Assembly: GCA_947311665.1 (NCBI GenBank)
Contig: CAMZLA010000095.1
Span: forward strand, 1 to 12,787
Length of the DNA: 12,787 nucleotides
Direction: 5' to 3'
DNA from: an uncultured Candidatus Altimarinota bacterium
GTDB taxonomy: Bacteria > Patescibacteriota > Gracilibacteria > CAIRYL01
Positions 6,442 through 12,787 of the stretch are shown here, piece by piece. Within the stretch, counting starts at the first letter, position 1; each line of letters opens with the position of its first letter. The notes below the pieces were generated by a model. That model saw only the letters and a program-made list of their open reading frames with translations. It was not told the origin of the DNA and did not search any database. The position numbers were made by a program, and so were the translations under genes.

Positions 6442-8217
6442 ATGAATTTTTTACACAAACATTATCCATTTCCTTTTCTTCTTTTTTCACTAGGAGCATT
6501 TATTTCATATTATATTTCTCAAGGATTTTATTTGAATGAAGTAGGAAATCTTATGACTTTTTCATGGATTATAAATTCTGATTGGATGATGCATTTGGCT
6601 CAAGTACAGGCATTTGCTCATTTACCTTTTGCTCAAGTCCTTACAAATCATCCGTTATATTCTGGAGAAATTTTAAGTTATCCTTTTTTTGTGAATTGGT
6701 TTTCTGGAAATTTATTATCTCTCACAGGAAATCTTGTTTTTTCCATGACATTTCCTCTCTATCTTGGAACTTTTTTCTTTCTATTTGGAATATATTTTCT
6801 TTCATATCAGCTTACAAAAAATGTTTGGGTTTCATTTCTCACTCCATTCATTTTCTTTTTTCTTGCAGGATTTCAAGCATATTATACTCTTCAAGAATAT
6901 TCTTGGCTGGAATGGAAAACACTATGGGATTATCAATATGATCTCGATTTTCTTGTTCCTCTTGGGTTCAATTGGAAATCTTTTTTCCTTACAACATATC
7001 TTCCACAGCGTTCTTTTTTATGGGGAATGGGGATTGGGACAATTGTTTTAGGGCTTTTTGTTCAACTTTTTTCATCTGATGAAAATAATAAAATAACAAA
7101 AAATCATTCCAATTCAATATTTATTTTTTCTCAATATTTTTTATTGGGACTCTTGCTTGGAATATTGTCTATTATTCATACTCATAGTTTTCTTTGGTTT
7201 TTCTTTTTATTTTTCTTTTTATCATTGATGTATTTGAAAAAATTTTTCAATTTTTTCTTTCTGGGATTGGGAGCATGTTTTACAGGACTTCCATTTGTAT
7301 ATCTCCTCTTGCAAAAAAAAGGAGAAGTGAGTGAATTTTCTCTTTTTCCATTGTCTCGTTTGGGATATGAAAACTTTTTTTCTGCTGATATTTTTTCATT
7401 TATAGCTAATAATCAAATAAAAGAAATTGTTGAAAATATTTCTCATATTTTTATATATTGGTTTTTTAATTGGGGAATTATTTTTTGTATTGGACTTATT
7501 GTTTGTATACCGTTTGTTTTTAAAAAAATATTTTCAGAAAAAATTTCAAAATTATTATATCCATTATTCATTCTTTCTCTTTTCTTTTTGTTTATTTTTT
7601 CTGTTATTCAATTACAAGGAAATCCTTGGGATAATACAAAAGTTCATTTATGGTCTGGATTATTTTTTAGTCTTATTTTTTCTGGGTTCATTGTTAAAAT
7701 TTGGAATATAAATATTTTAGGAAAAATATTTTCTATTTTCTTCCTTTTCATTTCCATGGTTTCAGGAATAATAATGGTTTTTTCTGGAATAAATGATGAA
7801 AATGAAAAAGGAGAACATCTTCTTGTTTTTTCTAAAAATGATTTACAAAATGCAGAAAAAATAGCAGAAAAAATTCCTGCAACAAGTCTTGTTTTGACAT
7901 CAGATTATTTCCATCATTATTTTGCACCTCTTACTCCAAATTCAATTTTTATGGGATATAGAGGGTGGATAGCTTCGTATGGAATGGATTATAATTCTAA
8001 AATTTCTATAGCAAAAGAAATTTATTCAGGAACAAAAAATGCATTACGACTTATAAAAGAAAATAATATTGATTATGTTTTAGTTGATAATTCTGCACAA
8101 GCAGAATATAAAGTTCGAATAAATCATAAATTTTTTCATAGATATTTTGAAAAAATAGAGATTGATAATGGAAGTGTTTTATATAAAATTATTGATGATA
8201 AAAAATTATTGAAATAA
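6442..8217 (+). CDS. Large multi-spanning membrane protein, GT-C glycosyltransferase-like
   Basis: This 591-aa protein has roughly ten or more hydrophobic helices and a soluble C-terminal region from about residue 455. The first outer loop holds SDWMMHLAQVQAFA (D47, H51), then HPLYSGEILSYPFFVNWFSG. An acidic residue with a nearby His in the first loop, followed by such a P-Y-S-G-E / Y-P motif, is the arrangement of GT-C transferases that use polyprenyl-phosphate sugars. The C-terminal part has IPATSLVLTSDYFHHYFAP, GYRGWIASYGMDY and LIKENNIDYVLVD. These are phrases I associate with large uncharacterised bacterial membrane glycosyltransferase-like proteins. A role in surface glycan assembly, alongside the ligase-like gene in this window, is inference. 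Residues ~210-218 (SSDENNKIT) are a loop encoded by a perfect palindromic repeat copy. It ends 11 bp from the convergent nadB. Confidence 0.65.
   Translation: MNFLHKHYPFPFLLFSLGAFISYYISQGFYLNEVGNLMTFSWIINSDWMMHLAQVQAFAHLPFAQVLTNHPLYSGEILSYPFFVNWFSGNLLSLTGNLVFSMTFPLYLGTFFFLFGIYFLSYQLTKNVWVSFLTPFIFFFLAGFQAYYTLQEYSWLEWKTLWDYQYDLDFLVPLGFNWKSFFLTTYLPQRSFLWGMGIGTIVLGLFVQLFSSDENNKITKNHSNSIFIFSQYFLLGLLLGILSIIHTHSFLWFFFLFFFLSLMYLKKFFNFFFLGLGACFTGLPFVYLLLQKKGEVSEFSLFPLSRLGYENFFSADIFSFIANNQIKEIVENISHIFIYWFFNWGIIFCIGLIVCIPFVFKKIFSEKISKLLYPLFILSLFFLFIFSVIQLQGNPWDNTKVHLWSGLFFSLIFSGFIVKIWNINILGKIFSIFFLFISMVSGIIMVFSGINDENEKGEHLLVFSKNDLQNAEKIAEKIPATSLVLTSDYFHHYFAPLTPNSIFMGYRGWIASYGMDYNSKISIAKEIYSGTKNALRLIKENNIDYVLVDNSAQAEYKVRINHKFFHRYFEKIEIDNGSVLYKIIDDKKLLK
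7071..7083. repeat. Perfect 13-bp palindrome TTCATCTGATGAA
   Basis: A full palindromic copy of the repeated word (the central T is unpaired), in the membrane protein gene. It encodes S-S-D-E in a loop between membrane helices. Confidence 0.6.
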
Positions 8218-8228
8218 ATAGAAAATAA

Positions 8229-9620
8229 TTATTCACAATCTTCTACAATTGCCAAAGCCATGAAAAGTGCATTTTCTTCTCGTGTAGAGACAGGTTTCAT
8301 TTTAGAAAAAATATTTTTTGCTTGTTGCAAATTTTCTTTTGTTCGTTCAATGCTCACATATTGAGATAATGTATTTTGAATGCATTCAAAAAATATTTTT
8401 TCTTTAGGTTTATCCGATGAAATGAAAAGTGGATATAATATTTTATTTTTTTCATCAGCTGGAAACCTTGTTTTATTTTTTCCCATATTTTTTAAAATAT
8501 GATCTACCGCTTGTTTTGCAAAAACTAAACCTTCTAAAAGAGAGTTTGAAGCGAGTCTATTTTCTCCATGCACTCCACTATTTGCACATTCTCCAATAGC
8601 ATAAATATTTTCAATATTTGTTTGAGCATTCTCATTTGTTGCAATTCCTCCCATACAATAATGAGCGCCAAAGGTAATGGGAATGATATCTGTTTCAGGA
8701 TTTATTTGAAATTCTGAAAGCAAAATATTGGTAATAAATGGAAATTTTTCATGGAAATTTGTGATATTTCTGGCATCGAGAAAAATATTTTTTCCATTCA
8801 TTTCATTTTTCCATACTGCATGAGAAACAATATCTCGAGGAAGAAGGGGATTTACAATCTCTTTTTCATCGGCTGTAATAATTTTCCCACCAGCACCTCG
8901 AATAGCTTCGGTTAAGAGAAGTCTTGGAAATCGTTCTTTTTTTAAAACGGTTGGATGAAACTGAATTTTAGACAACTCTTTCGTTATAATTCCTGCTTGC
9001 ATTGCCATTGCAATAGCATCTCCAGTATTCCCTGGTGGAGAAGTCGATGCTGCATAGAGTGATGAATATCCTCCTGTTGCAATAATTAAACAATTGAAAT
9101 GAAGAGCGAATGTTTGTTGTAAAGAAAAATTTCTATAAAAAATAATATTTTTTTTTATATCGAGATGGAATGCTGCAGAATGTTCTTGAACAATAATATT
9201 TTTATGTTTCACAATATTATTTGCCAGAGCATGAGCAATATTATTTCCTGTCCTATCTTTTGCATTCCAAATACGAGGGAAAGAATGCCCTCCTTCCAAA
9301 TGTTGTTTTTTTGCAAATATTGAACCCCATCGTTGTAAATCTTCAATAATTTGTTTTCCTGATTCTACTAAAATTTTTACATTTTTTTCATTATTGGTAT
9401 ATTGTCCCGCTTTCATCGTATCTAAAATATGGCTTTCATAAGAATCTTTTTTTAGATTTGTAACAGCGGAAATTCCTCCTTGTGCCAGAGGAGTAGATCC
9501 TGAAATGAGAGGTCCTTTTGTAATAATGCAAACTTTTCCCATTTTTTTTTCTGCTAAACGCAATGCTGCAGACATTCCAGCAATTCCAGAACCGATGATA
9601 ACATAAGAAAAATTTGTCAT
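8229..9620 (-). CDS. nadB: L-aspartate oxidase NadB
   Basis: NadB oxidises L-aspartate to iminoaspartate with FAD, the first step of de novo NAD synthesis. The protein opens with the dinucleotide-binding GSGIAG (10-15) and has STPLAQGGISAV (42-53) and ATGGYSSLY. The catalytic residues are in place: FHPT (H222), PRDIVSHA (R262) and FGAHYCMGG (H320), followed by YAIGECANSGVHG and NRLASNSLLEG at the FAD site. These separate it from fumarate reductase relatives. It is 463 aa against about 530-540 in E. coli, with a short C-terminal helical domain. It starts 25 bp after recJ and is probably co-transcribed with it. nadA and nadC are not in the window. Loops at about 249-253 (TADEK) and in the C-terminal part (PADEK, SSDK) carry repeated-word copies. 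Confidence 0.93.
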   Translation of the reverse strand: MTNFSYVIIGSGIAGMSAALRLAEKKMGKVCIITKGPLISGSTPLAQGGISAVTNLKKDSYESHILDTMKAGQYTNNEKNVKILVESGKQIIEDLQRWGSIFAKKQHLEGGHSFPRIWNAKDRTGNNIAHALANNIVKHKNIIVQEHSAAFHLDIKKNIIFYRNFSLQQTFALHFNCLIIATGGYSSLYAASTSPPGNTGDAIAMAMQAGIITKELSKIQFHPTVLKKERFPRLLLTEAIRGAGGKIITADEKEIVNPLLPRDIVSHAVWKNEMNGKNIFLDARNITNFHEKFPFITNILLSEFQINPETDIIPITFGAHYCMGGIATNENAQTNIENIYAIGECANSGVHGENRLASNSLLEGLVFAKQAVDHILKNMGKNKTRFPADEKNKILYPLFISSDKPKEKIFFECIQNTLSQYVSIERTKENLQQAKNIFSKMKPVSTREENALFMALAIVEDCE

Positions 9621-9645
9621 TTTATTTATTAGAATTATTTATTTT

Positions 9646-11334
9646 CTATAGTCTCACATCGACAACTTTTAATGAAATCTTTTCTTGGTCTTTCCACACA
9701 TTAATTTCTGGAACAGCAACAATATCTATTTGCATTCCTTCTTCAAGATCTGAAAATTTATCTCCTTCACGAAACCAAATAGCAGAAAATGCTGGTTGTT
9801 GAGAAAATGGAGATTGCAGATATAATGAAAGATGTTGGTCATCACTTCCAACTGTTCTCACTTTTAGTATTGTAACTGATGAAAAAAGAAATGAAGGAAA
9901 AGGGTTTCCAATCCCAAAGGGTTGTGCTTTTTGCAAGTCTTTAATTTCATCAGTTGAAATTTCTTTTTTTATTTCTCCAAAATATTCAATTGTTGGTAAA
10001 GGGGGAGTGTCTCCTCGTTTTTCATTTACCACTACTCGATATTCACTACAAAAACTTTCAAAATGTTCTGGGTATAAACTGAGTCCTGCTGCTTGGGCAT
10101 GTCCACCACAACCATAAAAAAATTCAGGATTTTTTTTCTGAATTTCTTTCAATGTTGTTGCAATATCAAAATCTTGAGGTCCTCTACAAGAACCAGTTAT
10201 TTTATCTTTTTTTATTTCAAAAGCTATGGATGGTTTCCCAAATTGTTCGGCAAGTCGTCCAGAAATTAGTCCAATAATTCCTCCAGGCCAGTCTTTACTT
10301 CCTACTAAAAGAGCAGGAGAATCTTCTTGTTCTTGAATTTGGGTCATAGCTTCTTCCAAAAATCCTTCTACTAATTTTTGTCTTTTTTTATTCAATTCTT
10401 CCAATTCCATTGCTCGTTCTGCATTTCCCAAAAGCAATTCTAAGGAAATTCGAGGATGAGCAAGTCGTCCAGAAGCATTGAGTCTGGGAGCGATGAAAAA
10501 TGCTATTGTTTCGGCAGTAAGACTCTCTTTTTTACTTCCAGAAATTTCTATGAGTTTGAGTAATGCATTATTTTTTGTTGTTTTTATTTTTTCAAGTCCT
10601 ATCATCACAATTTTTCTATTTTCTCCTTGCAATGCTCCACAATCTGCTATTGTTCCCAATAACGCAATTTCTAATAATTCTTTTTCCATTGCCTCAGATT
10701 TTTTTTCTCCATATTTTTTTTGGAGCATAGCACGACAAAAATACCATGCCACTCCTGCACCCGTTAAATCTTTATCTGGAAATGGTTCGTTTTTTACAAG
10801 AGGATGTAAAATAGCTTCTGCAACGGGTAATTCATCTCCAACAGAATGATGATCTGTAATAATAGTAGTAATTCCCAATTGTTTTGCCAGAGAAATTTCT
10901 TCAAGATTTGAAACACCACAATCTGTTGTGATGAAAAGTTTTACTTGATTATTGAAGGCCTCTTCAATAAAAAATTTCGATAATCCATATCCATCATCTC
11001 GACATGGCAAACGATATGAAACATTTGCTCCTAAATGTTTAAGGGTTAAAAAAAGAACAGCAGTTCCACTCATTCCATCTAAATCATAGTCTCCAAAAAT
11101 TAAAATTCGTTCATTGTTTTCAATAGAATTTTCTATAAGTTTTACTGCTTTTTCCATATCTTGAAACAAGAAAGGAGAACAGAAATCTGAAAATTTGGGG
11201 AAAGAAAAATCTTCTTCTTTTTTCCCATGAATAGATAAAAAATTTTCAAACAATGTTTTTTCATCTGATGAAATTCCACGAGATTTCCAAAGTTTATTAG
11301 TGAGAGAAAATTGTGTTGATGATATATTTGACAT
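9646..11334 (-). CDS. recJ: Single-stranded-DNA-specific exonuclease RecJ
   Basis: RecJ degrades single-stranded DNA 5' to 3' in recombinational, mismatch and base-excision repair, using Mn2+/Mg2+ held by DHH-family motifs. The sequence shows GDYDLDGMSG (D82, D84, D86), TTDCGVS (D138), the DHH triplet at 161-163, GTIADCGAL (D231) and PRLNASGRL. The DHHA1 motif GCGGHAQAAGL (GGH at 410-412) is present, followed by an OB-like C-terminal domain ending in KVVDVRL. At 562 aa it is a normal core RecJ length and all metal ligands are present. The ATG at 11334 gives MSNISSTQFSLTNKLW. A palindromic repeat copy encodes SSDEK in the N-terminal linker (22-26). The upstream gap of 218 bp contains a candidate divergent small RNA. 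Confidence 0.96.
   Translation of the reverse strand: MSNISSTQFSLTNKLWKSRGISSDEKTLFENFLSIHGKKEEDFSFPKFSDFCSPFLFQDMEKAVKLIENSIENNERILIFGDYDLDGMSGTAVLFLTLKHLGANVSYRLPCRDDGYGLSKFFIEEAFNNQVKLFITTDCGVSNLEEISLAKQLGITTIITDHHSVGDELPVAEAILHPLVKNEPFPDKDLTGAGVAWYFCRAMLQKKYGEKKSEAMEKELLEIALLGTIADCGALQGENRKIVMIGLEKIKTTKNNALLKLIEISGSKKESLTAETIAFFIAPRLNASGRLAHPRISLELLLGNAERAMELEELNKKRQKLVEGFLEEAMTQIQEQEDSPALLVGSKDWPGGIIGLISGRLAEQFGKPSIAFEIKKDKITGSCRGPQDFDIATTLKEIQKKNPEFFYGCGGHAQAAGLSLYPEHFESFCSEYRVVVNEKRGDTPPLPTIEYFGEIKKEISTDEIKDLQKAQPFGIGNPFPSFLFSSVTILKVRTVGSDDQHLSLYLQSPFSQQPAFSAIWFREGDKFSDLEEGMQIDIVAVPEINVWKDQEKISLKVVDVRL
11260..11272. repeat. Perfect 13-bp palindrome TTCATCTGATGAA
   Basis: A full palindromic copy near the 5' end of recJ, encoding S-S-D-E in a linker before the catalytic domain. 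Confidence 0.6.
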
Positions 11335-11358
11335 AATTTGTAGAGAAAATATTATTAC

Positions 11359-11388
11359 TTGATTGAGTTTATACTTTTTTGTTATAAT
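11359..11388 (+). promoter_or_regulatory. Strong extended -10 promoter for a plus-strand small RNA
   Basis: TTGATT (11359-11364), an 18-bp spacer and TATAAT (11383-11388) preceded by TG in the extended -10 position (TGTTATAAT). The start would fall near 11396. It points away from recJ into non-coding sequence. Confidence 0.55.
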
Positions 11389-11395
11389 GAATTTA

Positions 11396-11493
11396 CAAAG
11401 ATCATAAGACTAAAACATATTGTCCTTGCGGATCCCGTCCATCGGTCGGAATTGAACCAAGGCGTAAGAAATATGAACAGCAGATCTTTTTTT
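11396..11493 (+). ncRNA. Candidate ~98-nt structured RNA between recJ and purK
   Basis: The segment begins about 8 nt after the promoter -10 box and folds by hand into one long interrupted rod. AAAGATC (11397-11403) pairs with GATCTTT (11483-11489). CATATT (11416-11421) pairs with AATATG (11470-11475). CCTTG (11424-11428) pairs with CAAGG (11458-11462). The tip GATCCCGTCC (11431-11440) pairs with GGTCGGAATT (11444-11453), with two mismatches and one G-T pair. The outer helix runs into seven T (11487-11493). Positions 11422-11464 are about 60% G+C, a sharp island in this AT-rich DNA, as expected for a structured RNA. Size and shape resemble the small bacterial SRP RNA, but the conserved GGAAGG/AGCAG core is absent, so I do not assign a class. 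Confidence 0.5.
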
Positions 11494-11500
11494 GTTACTT

Positions 11501-11531
11501 AAAAAAAATCTCTTCATAGACTAATTTTTTT
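11501..11531. terminator. Candidate terminator at the 3' ends of purK and the small RNA
   Basis: A run of A plus T (11502-11509) can pair with A plus seven T (11524-11531), with an inner TCT/AGA pair (11511-11513 with 11518-11520). It lies 22 bp past the purK stop, and on the minus strand is followed by eight T. It could work in both directions, but the stem is nearly all A-T. Confidence 0.3.
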
Positions 11532-11552
11532 GAAAATATTTCATAAATTTTT

Positions 11553-12770
11553 TTATTCTGATATAACTTTTACTATTTTTTTTATTACATTAATTTTTTC
11601 CCAACATTTTTCTAAATTTTCATCAGTTACTGTTACATGTCCCATTTTTCTATGTGGTTTTGTTTCTTTTTTTCCATATAAATGCACTGCTACATTTTTC
11701 ATTTTCATCAGTTCTTCAATTCCTTCATATTTTACTATTCCAGAAAAATCTTCTTCTCCCAATAAATTATAGGTTATGCTTGGCATTTTTTCGTTTACAT
11801 TTCCAATAGAATATCCTAATGCTATACGCATATATTGCTCAAATTGACTACAAAAATTTGCTTCAATAGTTTGATGTCCAGAATTATGTACTCGAGGTGC
11901 AATTTCATTAACTAAAATAATATCGTTTTCATCTAAAAATAATTCTATTGCCCAAATTCCTGCCCCTTGAAAAGCATTCAAGATATTATCTCCAATTTTT
12001 TCTATTTGTTTTTTTACTGCTGGAGAAACTTCACAATGAGAAGTTATGCAATCGACAATATTTGTTTTTTCATGAAAAAATTGTTCAATAAGAGGATACC
12101 GAAACTCGTTTCCATGCTGGTCTCGTCCCAAAATAAGAGAAAATTCTCGTTGAACATTTATACATTCTTCAAGAATACTTTCAGCGTTGAAACAGTTATC
12201 TATTTCATCTGATGAAGATATTTTTTGAACTCCTCCTCCATCATATCCATCAAAAAAAGTTTTTTGCATGAATGGAAATGCTATTTTACTATTAAGATTT
12301 GTAAATAATTTTTCTATTTCAGATTTATTTTTAACACATATAAATGAACTGCTAGGAATATTATTTTCAAGAAAAAATTGTTTTTGTTTTCCTTTACTTT
12401 GAATTATTTCAATATATCGAGCCTGACAAAAAACTTTTTTTCCAAGTTTTTCCAGTTCATATAATGCCTGAACATTGACATGTTCAAATTCTAAAATAAT
12501 AATATCGCATTGTTTCCCAAAGCCTAGAACTGTTTCATAATCCTTGCTCGAACCTTGAAACACTCTATTTGCATATGATGAACACGGACAATTTTTATCT
12601 CCATCTAAAACAAAAATTTTTTCATTTTGTCGAAAAGGTAAAAAACTTTGAATCATCATTTGTCCCAGTTGTCCGCCTGTTATAAAACCAATTGTTTGAG
12701 ATGTATTGAGCAATGAGAAGAAATGAAAAAATTTTTGTTTTAGATGGAGATAAAAATTGTCCGTGTTCAT
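11553..12770 (-). CDS. purK: PurK, N5-carboxyaminoimidazole ribonucleotide synthase
   Basis: PurK is an ATP-grasp enzyme that uses ATP and bicarbonate to carboxylate aminoimidazole ribonucleotide in purine synthesis. The fold markers are clear: TIGFITGGQLGQMM (about 26-39), ILEFEHVN in place of the usual T-x-E-x-E-x-V, FFDGYDGGGVQ (172-182) as the ATP-grasp loop, and EECINVQREFSLI. The signature NEIAPRVHNSGH (288-299) and KMGHVTV near the end follow. With the ATG at 12770 it has 405 residues, slightly long. About 25 residues precede the first core strand (FYLHLKQKFFHFFSLLN), and no ATG lies closer. A TTG at 12779 would add three codons. No ribosome binding site helps decide. PurE is not in the window. 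A palindromic repeat copy encodes SSDEI at 186-190. Confidence 0.94.
   Translation of the reverse strand: MNTDNFYLHLKQKFFHFFSLLNTSQTIGFITGGQLGQMMIQSFLPFRQNEKIFVLDGDKNCPCSSYANRVFQGSSKDYETVLGFGKQCDIIILEFEHVNVQALYELEKLGKKVFCQARYIEIIQSKGKQKQFFLENNIPSSSFICVKNKSEIEKLFTNLNSKIAFPFMQKTFFDGYDGGGVQKISSSDEIDNCFNAESILEECINVQREFSLILGRDQHGNEFRYPLIEQFFHEKTNIVDCITSHCEVSPAVKKQIEKIGDNILNAFQGAGIWAIELFLDENDIILVNEIAPRVHNSGHQTIEANFCSQFEQYMRIALGYSIGNVNEKMPSITYNLLGEEDFSGIVKYEGIEELMKMKNVAVHLYGKKETKPHRKMGHVTVTDENLEKCWEKINVIKKIVKVISE
12204..12216. repeat. Perfect 13-bp palindrome TTCATCTGATGAA
   Basis: A full palindromic copy in purK, encoding S-S-D-E in a surface segment just after the ATP-grasp glycine loop. Confidence 0.6.
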
Positions 12771-12787
12771 AATATGCAAATAGAGTG

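Noticed and set aside
9614..9802. Short plus-strand open frames opposite recJ and nadB
   Set aside because: They lie entirely within well-supported genes on the other strand and resemble nothing known.
11442..11464. tRNA T-arm-like GGTTCAATTCC on the minus strand
   Set aside because: No acceptor, D or anticodon arms can be fitted on either side, and the flanks are AT-rich.
11391..11519. Open 42-codon plus-strand frame with a CPCGS zinc-like motif across the RNA-2 region
   Set aside because: It has no ATG, GTG or TTG start and does not match the full SEC-C motif. The same bases form nested RNA helices, which is the better explanation.
1..12787. UGA recoded as glycine, as in Gracilibacteria/Absconditabacteria
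   Set aside because: All conserved genes are full length under the standard code with GGA and other normal glycine codons, and none is interrupted by an in-frame TGA.

Overview
The window is strongly AT-rich (by eye at least about 70% A+T) and densely coded, with nine protein genes on both strands. None of the eight internal starts I checked has a recognisable Shine-Dalgarno box. All nine visible stops are TAA or TAG. The FtsK and O-antigen-ligase-like sequences, the very low GC and the compact layout suggest a small-genome bacterium such as a member of the Patescibacteria/CPR. That placement is inference. Genes for CoA (coaBC), NAD (nadB) and purine (purK) synthesis are present, so it is not one of the most metabolically stripped members. 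UGA does not appear to be reassigned, because the conserved genes are intact under the standard code.

Left part (1-2319, minus strand): a RelE/ParE-type toxin running off the edge, its overlapping upstream antitoxin, a charged 148-aa protein of unknown function, and an O-antigen ligase/polymerase-like membrane protein. Between that gene and ftsK lies a 278-bp intergenic region. It holds a probable ~90-nt small RNA gene on the minus strand, with a TTGACA-17-TAGAAT promoter, two hairpins, a C8 tract and a terminator. It is divergent from ftsK.

Middle (2598-8217, plus strand): ftsK (DNA translocase), coaBC 12 bp downstream, a candidate terminator, then a large multi-spanning GT-C-like membrane protein. 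The last gene meets nadB tail to tail with only 11 bp between them.

Right part (8229-12770, minus strand): purK, a 218-bp gap, recJ, then nadB 25 bp downstream of recJ. The purK-recJ gap carries a second probable small RNA on the plus strand, with an extended -10 promoter and a GC-rich rod-like fold in an AT-rich background.

The most unusual signal spans the whole window. The octamer TTCATC[A/G/T]G occurs at 26 places by my hand count, on both strands, in all the larger genes. It falls in several reading frames and mostly in variable loops and linkers, and three copies are perfect 13-bp palindromes (TTCATCTGATGAA). This looks like a DNA-level repeated word of the kind seen with DNA uptake sequences or Chi-type sites. 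I do not know it as a described motif.
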